Virus record (IMG/VR): IMGVR_UViG_3300006793_005160
Span: 1-40,852 of that record
Length of the DNA: 40,852 bases
Source: a virus
Direction: 5' to 3' (one strand)
Position 1 is the first letter of the stretch. The number at the start of each line of letters is the position of its first letter. The notes under the pieces were generated by a model. That model saw only the letters and a program-made list of their open reading frames with translations. It did not search any database and had not been told where the DNA came from. The position numbers and the translations under genes were made by a program. Positions 15,188 to 21,862 of this stretch are shown here, in pieces.

Positions 15188-15212
15188 CTTCTTTTTAAAT
15201 TGGTGCTATAAT
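15184..15212 (+). promoter_or_regulatory. Sigma70-type promoter for the HAD gene
   Basis: TTGACT (15184-15189), 17-base spacer, TATAAT (15207-15212). Followed by AAGGAG and the ATG at 15238. Confidence 0.8.
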
Positions 15213-15237
15213 ATAGGTACAATAGAAAAGGAGTTAT

Positions 15238-15834
15238 ATGAAATTGCGAGATAATAAAGTAATCTTAGTAGATGCAGACGGTGTCTTACTCGATTGGGAA
15301 TGGGCATTTAATGTATGGATGGGCGAACAAGGTTTCGAAAGAATTGAAGGGTCGCAGTTCATTTATGATATAGGTGAGCGATACGGTATTCCAACAACAC
15401 AATCAAAAAAACTTGTTAACATATTTAATAACAGTGCATGGATTGGATTTCTTCCAGGACTGAGAGATGCACAGTTTTATGTTAAGAAACTACACGAAGA
15501 ATATGGATTCACATTCCATTTAATTACTTCACTTTCCTTAGATAAGAATGCACAGAAACTAAGAACAATGAACATTGATAAATTGTTTGGAACAACAGCA
15601 TTTACAAAATATGTATACTTAGGAACTGGTGCAGACAAAGACGATGCATTAGAAAAATACAAAGGTACTGGACTGTATTGGGTTGAAGATAAACCTAAGA
15701 ACTGTGAAGCAGGATTAGCACAAGGGCTTAAACCTTTATTAATCGAACACGGTCATAACATGGATTATAGGCATGAAGGTATTACTACAGTTAAGAACTG
15801 GAGACACATACACGATTTAGTTACTCATCCATAA
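15238..15834 (+). CDS. HAD-superfamily phosphatase-like protein
   Basis: 198 residues. Motif I is VDADGVLLDW with Asp12 and Asp14 (nucleophile and acid/base); LITSLS (motif II, about 99-104) and a VEDKPKNC block (about 144-151, motif IV) follow. The cap region and size are like 5'(3')-deoxyribonucleotidases, so a nucleotide phosphatase is plausible, but substrate is not certain. A strong early-type promoter and AAGGAG precede it. Confidence 0.8.
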   Translation: MKLRDNKVILVDADGVLLDWEWAFNVWMGEQGFERIEGSQFIYDIGERYGIPTTQSKKLVNIFNNSAWIGFLPGLRDAQFYVKKLHEEYGFTFHLITSLSLDKNAQKLRTMNIDKLFGTTAFTKYVYLGTGADKDDALEKYKGTGLYWVEDKPKNCEAGLAQGLKPLLIEHGHNMDYRHEGITTVKNWRHIHDLVTHP

Positions 15835-15887
15835 GAACGTAGTAATATAACAATATTCTTATAAGCCCCCACAAAAACATCTAGTTC

Positions 15888-15895
15888 TATAAATA
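15888..15895 (+). promoter_or_regulatory. T4-late-type promoter, TATAAATA
   Basis: Perfect TATAAATA about 90 bases before the AlkB-like start; it is followed by the palindromic promoter at 15904-15935, so this unit may have both early and late expression. Confidence 0.5.
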
Positions 15896-15903
15896 ATATT
15901 AAG

Positions 15904-15935
15904 CACTTGACATTTAGTGTGTCAAGTGTTACTAT
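15904..15935 (+). promoter_or_regulatory. Promoter with -35 box inside a palindrome
   Basis: CACTTGACA (15904-15912) and TGTCAAGTG (15920-15928) form a perfect 9-base inverted repeat with a 7-base loop. The left arm holds TTGACA (15907-15912); 17 bases on is TACTAT (15930-15935). A dimeric repressor or activator could bind here; as RNA it would be a hairpin without a U-tract, so it is not an ordinary terminator. Confidence 0.6.
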
Positions 15936-15984
15936 GTTAATACATTGTGTGATTAATAACCGCCGATAAGGCAGGAGGCATACA

Positions 15985-16089
15985 ATGAATAAACTTCTCG
16001 TAAACATAAGGTACTTCATTGCGCCATTGTTGATACTTGTTACACTCGCTGGAGTGTTAGTAGGTGGAGCGGGGCATGGACAGGTGTAG
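15985..16089 (+). CDS. N-terminal part of AlkB-like oxygenase (frame 1)
   Basis: Strong start: AGGAGG 6 bases before the ATG. Encodes MNKLLVNIRYFIAPLLILVT, then LAGVLVGGAG, a typical first membrane helix of an AlkB-type monooxygenase, then runs into TAG at 16087. The natural continuation (AWTGVGLLGVGIILD) lies in the -1 frame immediately downstream of GGGG at 16071-16074. One extra G would give a single 354-residue protein. Sequencing error, recoding, or true loss are all possible. Confidence 0.7.
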   Translation: MNKLLVNIRYFIAPLLILVTLAGVLVGGAGHGQV

Positions 16090-16094
16090 GCTTA

Positions 16095-17048
16095 TTGGGA
16101 GTAGGCATTATACTTGACACTCTTATCAATGTTCAAACTCGTGGAGCAGTTGATGAGAACGGAGAGACCTTGGGAATCCCCTGGTTACAGAATACAGTAA
16201 TGTATTTGATGTTACCGGTCTTTGTTGCACTTCAGTTGGCACTAGCATATCAGATCTATAATGGTATGGCAGGTGCAGAACTTTTAGGTGCTACACTTTC
16301 AACAGGTATATTTGCAGGCATAGGCATAATCTATGGGCATGAACTATCTCACACCAAAGGCATTGCATTTGTAATAAGTCGTTGGATGATGGGACTATCA
16401 GGTTCAGCACATTTCTGTTATGCTCATGTGTACAATCATCACTTGGAATTAGCAAGTGAAGACGATCCTGCAACAGCACCTAGAGGACGTGATATCTATT
16501 CACACTATATCAAATCACACTTAGGACAATCTAAGTTCTTGTTTGAAATGGAGAGAGGTAGATTGAAACGTTTAGGCAAACCTTTCTTGTCCGTAAGTAA
16601 TAGATGGATAAGAGGTTACATGATGAGTGTACCTACACTTGCATTGTTCTTCTTTGCAGGTGGTTGGTTAGGTGTCGCATGTATCGGACTTGTTTGGTTA
16701 ATATCAAACTTCGAACTTGAAGCACTTAACTATCTAGAACACTATGGTTTGATTCGTGTTAAAAGCGAACCAATAGACTATAGACATTCCTGGGATAACT
16801 CAACATTATTCACAAGCTGGTTCTTCATTGAGATTGGTCGCCAGGCTGATCATCATGACAGAGGTGAGACACACTTCTGGGAACTAGATGAAGTAGGTGC
16901 ACCTAACACTGGTGTAGGTTACTTTACACTCTTTGCGTTAGCATTGATACCTCCTGTGTTTAATCGCTTTATGAAAAAGCATTTAGACAATTGGGATAAA
17001 AACTTTGCAACCGAAGCAGAAAGAGAAATAGCAAAAACATTTGCATAA
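16095..17048 (+). CDS. AlkB-like integral membrane non-heme diiron oxygenase (body)
   Basis: This frame lacks its own good start, and the true N terminus is the fragment at 15985. In the joined numbering it has HELSH (119-123), HVYNHH (148-153), SEDDPATAP, the AlkB hallmark NYLEHYGL (249-256), a RHSWDNS block, and QADHH (287-291), with several membrane helices. The family hydroxylates alkanes or other hydrophobic chains with O2 using a His-bound diiron site. The third His box is HSDHH in AlkB and QADHH here, so one metal ligand is changed. Substrate unknown. A terminator follows at 17057. Confidence 0.75.
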   Translation: MGVGIILDTLINVQTRGAVDENGETLGIPWLQNTVMYLMLPVFVALQLALAYQIYNGMAGAELLGATLSTGIFAGIGIIYGHELSHTKGIAFVISRWMMGLSGSAHFCYAHVYNHHLELASEDDPATAPRGRDIYSHYIKSHLGQSKFLFEMERGRLKRLGKPFLSVSNRWIRGYMMSVPTLALFFFAGGWLGVACIGLVWLISNFELEALNYLEHYGLIRVKSEPIDYRHSWDNSTLFTSWFFIEIGRQADHHDRGETHFWELDEVGAPNTGVGYFTLFALALIPPVFNRFMKKHLDNWDKNFATEAEREIAKTFA

Positions 17049-17056
17049 TCACTTGG

Positions 17057-17079
17057 GGGGTCGGAAACGGCCCCTTTTT
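17057..17079 (+). terminator. Rho-independent terminator after the AlkB-like gene
   Basis: GGGGTC-GGAAAC-GGCCCC stem-loop (one G-U pair) followed by five T. Confidence 0.8.
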
Positions 17080-17110
17080 GCCTTGACATCGTACACATCT
17101 GATGTTACTC

Positions 17111-17118
17111 TATAAATA
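17111..17118 (+). promoter_or_regulatory. T4-late-type promoter, TATAAATA
   Basis: Perfect TATAAATA 31 bases before the ATG of the PiT-like gene. A TTGACA at 17083-17088 lies upstream but its best -10 partner is poor, so the late-type box is preferred. Confidence 0.6.
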
Positions 17119-17149
17119 AAGTCGAACAATGCTTGGAAAGAGATAATAA

Positions 17150-18109
17150 ATGGACGCACTCACCCTATGGATGGCTGTAGGTTTCCTATTCGCAGGTTAC
17201 GCAGTTATTGCAAATGATTCAGTACAAACGTTAGGCACTTGGATCGCATCAAACAACGACAAATTCAATTGGAAAGTTATGTGGGGAGCGGCTTCGGCTG
17301 TTCTACTGTATACGCTCTGGTATGGTTGGTACACTAACGGTGGCGACATCAGTTACGGACGACTAAACAAAATACCGTTCCAAGAGATACAATGGTACCA
17401 TGCAATGGCACCAGGACTACTATTAATACTTACAAGGATAGGAGTACCAGTTAGTACTTCTTTTTTAGTATTAAGTGCATTCGCTAGTACATTTGTGCTA
17501 GAGAAGATGCTTGTTAAAAGCATGATGGGGTATGCGGTGGCAGCAGTCGCGGCATATGTTATTTGGATAGGAGTAACTAAAATCCTAAACGAAGCAAACC
17601 CAGTCAAAGAAGAACATAAACGATGGTGGAGAATAGGACAGTGGGTAACCACAGGCTTCTTATGGTTCACTTGGCTAAGCCATGACATGGCAAACATTGC
17701 CGTGTTCCTACCTAGACAGATACCTTGGGATCTAATGATAATGATTTCACTTGTGTTTATTGTAGGCTTAGGCTTTATGTTTAAAGAGGGTGGAGGTAAG
17801 ATACAAAATATTATTATTGAAAAGCACAACACAAGATATGTTCGTAGTGCTACAATAATTGATGCAGTATACTTTCTTATACTTTTGTTCTTCAAAGAAC
17901 TAAACGATATACCAATGTCTACAACGTGGGTGTTTGTAGGATTGTTATGTGGACGTGAACTTGCTATGGCTACAATGACTGGCAAGGAAAAGTTCAAAAC
18001 AGTGTTTCCGTTGATTACCAAAGACTTCATTAAAATGATGATAGGACTAGGTGCATCAGTAGGTGTAGTGTTAATGATACACTATGTTATTGTACCAAAC
18101 GGATACTAG
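17150..18109 (+). CDS. PiT-like inorganic-ion permease, multispan membrane protein
   Basis: 319 residues with about 9-10 hydrophobic segments. Two half-repeats carry signatures like those of PiT/Pho-4 phosphate permeases: ANDSVQTLGT (21-30) and GVPVSTSFLVL (98-108) in the first half, and SHDMANIAVFLPR (177-189) in the second. PiT proteins use GANDVAN-x-FGT and G-(L/V)-PVSTT(H). It probably moves phosphate or another anion, or a metal-phosphate complex, across the host inner membrane. The loop after residue 145 is basic. Own late-type promoter and terminator, so it is a stand-alone unit. GGAAAGAGA lies before the ATG. Confidence 0.7.
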   Translation: MDALTLWMAVGFLFAGYAVIANDSVQTLGTWIASNNDKFNWKVMWGAASAVLLYTLWYGWYTNGGDISYGRLNKIPFQEIQWYHAMAPGLLLILTRIGVPVSTSFLVLSAFASTFVLEKMLVKSMMGYAVAAVAAYVIWIGVTKILNEANPVKEEHKRWWRIGQWVTTGFLWFTWLSHDMANIAVFLPRQIPWDLMIMISLVFIVGLGFMFKEGGGKIQNIIIEKHNTRYVRSATIIDAVYFLILLFFKELNDIPMSTTWVFVGLLCGRELAMATMTGKEKFKTVFPLITKDFIKMMIGLGASVGVVLMIHYVIVPNGY

Positions 18110-18118
18110 AATGGATAG

Positions 18119-18145
18119 AGCAGTGTTCGACAGCACTGCTTTTTT
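18119..18145 (+). terminator. Rho-independent terminator after the PiT-like gene
   Basis: AGCAGTG / CACTGCT stem of 7 pairs with an 8-base loop, followed by six T. Confidence 0.85.
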
Positions 18146-18146
18146 C

Positions 18147-18175
18147 TTGACTTAAAGAAGATTTTGTAATATTAT
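18147..18175 (+). promoter_or_regulatory. Sigma70-type promoter for PRPP synthetase
   Basis: TTGACT (18147-18152), 17-base spacer, TATTAT (18170-18175). It starts directly after the upstream terminator. Confidence 0.75.
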
Positions 18176-18208
18176 ATAAGTACAATATCAAACAAGGAAG
18201 GACTACAT

Positions 18209-19168
18209 TTGAAGATGAAAATCATTACAGGAAATGCTAATCCTAAATTAGCACAAGAGATCGCAGAACACTGTTTTAGTGATCTTGTTCCGGCTAAAGT
18301 TTCCACATTTGCAGATGGAGAATCTAGCGTAGAATTTTTAGAAAACGTTAGAGGCGAAGATGTTTTTATTATCCAAAGCACAAGTCAACCAGTTAATGAC
18401 AGTCTTATGGAACTAATGGTAATGATTGATGCGGCACGTAGATCAAGTGCTAGTCGTATTACAGCAGTTATTCCTTATTACGGGTACGCAAGACAAGATC
18501 GTAAGAGTGCAAGTCGTACACCTATCACAGCAAAACTAGTTGCTAATCTATTAACAACGTCTGGTGCAGATAGAATCTTAACTATGGATCTACATGCAGG
18601 ACAGATACAAGGCTTCTTTGATATTCCTGTTGATGACTTAACAAGTAGAATTGCATTTGCTAAAGACATTAAACGTACAATAGGTATTATTGACGACCCT
18701 GAAGTTAATCAACAAGGTACAGTGTTTGTATCTCCAGATGCAGGTGGAGCAGTAAGAGCTCGTAAGTTTGCTGACATGTTTACAGGTGACATTGCTATTG
18801 TAGATAAAATGCGTCCTGAAGCAGGCAAGTCAGAAGTAATGAACTTGATTGGTGATGTTAAAGGACGACATGCTATCCTAGTAGATGATATTATTGATAG
18901 TGGCGGAACACTTTGTAATGCAGCCAAAGCAATTATGGATGCTGGTGCATTGTCAGTTCGTGCTTATATTACACATGGAGTATTGTCAGGTGATGCTTGT
19001 TTAAAGATTGAAAAAAGTGTGCTTGATGAATTAGTTGTTACAGATACTATTGCTAATCGTTGTCCTAAGAACTGTAAGAAAACACGTCAAGTAAGTGTAG
19101 CACCTTTGTTCGGTGAAGCAATGCGTAGAATAACTAACGAAGAATCAGTTAGCAGCCTGTTTATATAA
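18209..19168 (+). CDS. prs: Ribose-phosphate pyrophosphokinase (PRPP synthetase)
   Basis: 319 residues, full length. Makes PRPP from ribose 5-phosphate and ATP for nucleotide and NAD synthesis. Landmarks: FADGESSVEF, ATP loop RQDRKSASRTPITAKL, the metal-binding DLHAGQIQGFFDIPVD, the flexible-loop DKMRPEAGKSE, and the PRPP-binding VDDIIDSGGTL; the end ESVSSLF is typical. The TTG at 18209 has GAAGGA six bases upstream and is preferred; the ATG at 18215 would shorten it by two residues. It complements the ribonucleotide reductase by supplying nucleotide precursors. Its end overlaps convergent hemB by 24 bases. Confidence 0.95.
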   Translation: MKMKIITGNANPKLAQEIAEHCFSDLVPAKVSTFADGESSVEFLENVRGEDVFIIQSTSQPVNDSLMELMVMIDAARRSSASRITAVIPYYGYARQDRKSASRTPITAKLVANLLTTSGADRILTMDLHAGQIQGFFDIPVDDLTSRIAFAKDIKRTIGIIDDPEVNQQGTVFVSPDAGGAVRARKFADMFTGDIAIVDKMRPEAGKSEVMNLIGDVKGRHAILVDDIIDSGGTLCNAAKAIMDAGALSVRAYITHGVLSGDACLKIEKSVLDELVVTDTIANRCPKNCKKTRQVSVAPLFGEAMRRITNEESVSSLFI

Positions 19169-19996
19169 TTCCCTAGCACCGTAAGTAATCATAAAGTCAG
19201 CACCAGCACGTTTAAAAACATCATGTGTTTCTTTTAACATCTCTGGAACTAGCCAAGTATTTCTTTGTAAGCCAATGTATTCGCCGCTTGTTTGATATAC
19301 TCCAACAGGTGCTTGATACTTAGTTGCTTCTTTAATAGGCATAATAAGATCAATACTAGTCATTCCAGGCTTAACCATTAAACTAGTAGCACCGTCATTA
19401 AAATACTTTACACTTCTAGCAATAGCAAGTTCTCTATCATTTACATCTAATTGATAACTTCTATGTATACCTTTTTCAACTCCAATAGTTTGTCTAAAGC
19501 CATCATAGAATTGTGATCTAAACTTAGTTGAATAGCTCATTACATCTACTTTAATATGTTCTTTAATATTCTTTACAGTATTATCTTGACAGTCACTAGG
19601 TGCTAATACATCTGCTCCAGCTTCGTATACAACACTTGCTTGTTCGAATAGTTGTTCGTCTGTCTTTGCTGCATCAGTAGGGTAACAACAGTGTCCATCT
19701 AGCGTAGTAGAACACAAGCATATATCAACATGCAGGTTTACTTTATCTCCGTATGCTGCTTTGATTTCGCTAACAACACGTTTATTCAAATCCCAATCTG
19801 GCATTTCAGATCTTTCAGGCATAACAAATACTAAAATATCTTTAACCCCAAGAACAATATCTCTACCGATAGTATCTATTGCGCCCTTAACTGACCACGG
19901 GTGATTGTCGTTACCAAGGACAGACTGTTTAGATGCAAGTACCCAATCATCTCCGTTACCTTGATTACTAATAAAGTATGGTTGTATTAGTTTCAT
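19145..19996 (-). CDS. hemB: Porphobilinogen synthase (ALA dehydratase)
   Basis: Condenses two 5-aminolevulinate molecules to porphobilinogen. 283 residues, about 40-50 shorter than usual; the missing part is the N-terminal arm. Both Schiff-base lysines are there: Lys158 (YSTKFRSQFY) and Lys209 (VKPGMTSIDLI). The zinc triad C93-x-C95-x7-C103 (DICLCSTTLDGHC) is present, so it is the Zn type. VYQTSGEY and TYGAREL also match. The lost arm normally helps octamer assembly, so a changed oligomer is possible. Last gene of hemF-peptide-hemC-hemE-hemB; its start overlaps the hemE stop as ATGA. Confidence 0.93.
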   Translation of the reverse strand: MKLIQPYFISNQGNGDDWVLASKQSVLGNDNHPWSVKGAIDTIGRDIVLGVKDILVFVMPERSEMPDWDLNKRVVSEIKAAYGDKVNLHVDICLCSTTLDGHCCYPTDAAKTDEQLFEQASVVYEAGADVLAPSDCQDNTVKNIKEHIKVDVMSYSTKFRSQFYDGFRQTIGVEKGIHRSYQLDVNDRELAIARSVKYFNDGATSLMVKPGMTSIDLIMPIKEATKYQAPVGVYQTSGEYIGLQRNTWLVPEMLKETHDVFKRAGADFMITYGARELYKQAAN

Positions 19997-20970
19997 GAAT
20001 ATCTTTCCCTAACCATATCCACAAATAATTTTACGTTGGCTTCCGGAGTTTCTTTATGTATTCCGTGTCCTAGTCCGCATACCCAACCAGTTCTATCAAC
20101 ATGCTCCATGCTATCAAGCCATTCAGTAATTTCTTTTTCTAGATAAGGCTTAGGAGTCATCATTAATTTTTCATCGAAGTTACCTTGTATAAAGCCGTCT
20201 TGATATTTTTTAAATGTTCGTTGCATATCAACTGTATGGTCAACGCCTATACCAGACCATCCCATTCTGTACAGTGTAGGCAAACACTTATGATTTAGAT
20301 GTTGCGTATAATATCCTGTATCAGTTTGTATTAGTGGCTGTAATATATTAACGTAATTTGTTTTGAAGAATGCTTCGCTCATATTACCTACACCACTATC
20401 AAGTATCATAACTTTCTCTGCACCTGCTTCTAGTTGTAGATGTATGTTGCGTGTTAACACAGGAACAATAACTTCTTCCATATACGCTGCCTTCCATTTT
20501 AAATCCATGTTAGGCTTCTTACCTGTAGCGTAGTTTAGTAATGTCCACGGTCCACCAACAAAGCCTATTAGACTTTTTGATTTATGCAGTTTCTCTCTAG
20601 TTGCAGCAACCGCAACCTTTTGAAACTCCATGTGTTCTACTGCACGTGAAATATCTTTATGTTCTCTATAGTTTTCCTCATTGATATAATAATCAAACTG
20701 TGGACCTGGTGCAAACTTTAAAGGCACACCTAATCCTTCAATAGGAAATAGTATGTCGCTAAACAGTATCGCAATATCAAAGTCAAATTGATCAATTGGA
20801 AGCATTGCTACATCAGCAGCAACTCTTGGAAGTTTACACATTTGCTCAAATGTAAAACGCTCTTTCATCTCCATATAGGGTTGCTGATATCTTCCAGCCT
20901 GTCTCATCATCCAAATCGGAGGACAAGACTGTTCTACCCTATTGCAGGCATTCGTAAATTTTTCATTCAT
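19993..20970 (-). CDS. hemE: Uroporphyrinogen decarboxylase
   Basis: 325 residues, close to the family's usual 340-355. Removes four acetate carboxyl groups from uroporphyrinogen III to give coproporphyrinogen III. Landmarks: PPIWMMRQAGRYQ (17-29) with Arg23 and Arg27, LFSDILFP (69-75) with the catalytic Asp72, FVGGPWTLLNY, and GLGHGIHKETPEANV near the end. ATGA overlaps both neighbours (19993-19996 and 20967-20970). An intact gene. Confidence 0.95.
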   Translation of the reverse strand: MNEKFTNACNRVEQSCPPIWMMRQAGRYQQPYMEMKERFTFEQMCKLPRVAADVAMLPIDQFDFDIAILFSDILFPIEGLGVPLKFAPGPQFDYYINEENYREHKDISRAVEHMEFQKVAVAATREKLHKSKSLIGFVGGPWTLLNYATGKKPNMDLKWKAAYMEEVIVPVLTRNIHLQLEAGAEKVMILDSGVGNMSEAFFKTNYVNILQPLIQTDTGYYTQHLNHKCLPTLYRMGWSGIGVDHTVDMQRTFKKYQDGFIQGNFDEKLMMTPKPYLEKEITEWLDSMEHVDRTGWVCGLGHGIHKETPEANVKLFVDMVRERYS

Positions 20971-21788
20971 ATAAGTTTTGTTCCTAGTTGCTCACCTAAT
21001 TCGATATAGTTTTCTTTCTTACCGATTACTTCACTATACTTATCAGTTTCGAAGTTGTGAGCTTCCATCATTAAATAGTCGCCAACAATACTAGATATGC
21101 AACCAACAGCAGTATGGCAGTCACCATTTATAACTTCTAGCATCTTGCGTTCAGCCATTGCACATTTATATGTGTCTGGGTCTGAAGATGTAGATAATAA
21201 ATTACTTGCAGAACTTTTCTTTCTTGTTTGTAATGCAATAACTCCTTGCCCAACAGCAGGAAACATTTCTCTAATTGTAAATGTTTTTGTTATCTTATCT
21301 TGTAACCCTAATGCTTCAAGACCTGCAACAGCAAGTACAATAGCATCATACTGTCCGCTTTCTACTTTAGAAATACGTGTATCAATGTTTCCTCTAATAG
21401 GAACAATTTCTGCTTGTGAATATAATTTTTTTAGTTGTGCAATTCTACGAGGACTACCTGTTCCTATTTTTGCCCCTGGCTTATCAGGATTACCAATTAC
21501 ACAATCTCTAGGATCGTTACGTTTTAATACTGCCGATATCTCAAGTACATCATCTGAATCTCTTGTTAAGTCTTTTAAACTGTGAACAGCAATATCAATT
21601 TCTTTGTCTATTAACTTTTGTTCGATGGCTTTACAGAATACTCCTTTGCCACCCATTTCTAATATAGGAGTGTCTGGATTTATTTCCGCTTCAGTTGTTA
21701 CTGTAACTATCTCAGCATTGTTAATTAGAGCTGCTGCCCTACTTGCATACTCCAATGCTAGTTTACTTCCTCTGACACCTATCTTCAT
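20967..21788 (-). CDS. hemC: Hydroxymethylbilane synthase (porphobilinogen deaminase)
   Basis: 273 residues, a little shorter than the usual 300-315 because the C-terminal domain is trimmed. Polymerises four porphobilinogens. Landmarks: VRGSKLAL (5-12), GGKGVFCKAIE (46-56), AVHSLKD with Asp73 (catalytic), GTGSPRR, IRGNIDTR (131-138), FPAVGQG (176-182), and the dipyrromethane-cofactor Cys224 in GDCHTAVG. AAGGAAGG lies before the ATG, which also overlaps the stop of the 25-residue peptide as ATGA. HemD, which normally closes the ring into the III isomer, is not in the window. Confidence 0.95.
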   Translation of the reverse strand: MKIGVRGSKLALEYASRAAALINNAEIVTVTTEAEINPDTPILEMGGKGVFCKAIEQKLIDKEIDIAVHSLKDLTRDSDDVLEISAVLKRNDPRDCVIGNPDKPGAKIGTGSPRRIAQLKKLYSQAEIVPIRGNIDTRISKVESGQYDAIVLAVAGLEALGLQDKITKTFTIREMFPAVGQGVIALQTRKKSSASNLLSTSSDPDTYKCAMAERKMLEVINGDCHTAVGCISSIVGDYLMMEAHNFETDKYSEVIGKKENYIELGEQLGTKLI

Positions 21789-21862
21789 TTTCTAACCTTC
21801 CTTATGACCCAAGCAATGAATGCTAAGATAGCAGCAGTTAATGCACCTATCCCAATGTTCAC
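21785..21862 (-). CDS. 25-residue membrane peptide inside the heme operon
   Basis: GTG start that overlaps the hemF stop as GTGA, and TGA stop that overlaps the hemC start as ATGA, so it is exactly bounded on both sides. Encodes a single hydrophobic span (NIGIGALTAAILAFIAWVI) ending in Arg/Lys (RKVRK), an N-out or membrane-anchored peptide. It is too short for a catalytic domain. It could recruit or regulate the heme enzymes at the membrane. Not recognised; unusual in heme operons as far as I know. Confidence 0.7.
   Translation of the reverse strand: MNIGIGALTAAILAFIAWVIRKVRK

Noticed and set aside
16060-16090. Programmed -1 frameshift signal at the AlkB-like gene
   Set aside because: The heptamer AGCGGGG does not allow normal tandem slippage and no downstream pseudoknot was evident, so I report a break, not a proven recoding site.
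17353-18030. 225-codon minus-strand ORF opposite the PiT-like gene
   Set aside because: It is a shadow of the membrane gene's codon usage; no start site, promoter or family match.
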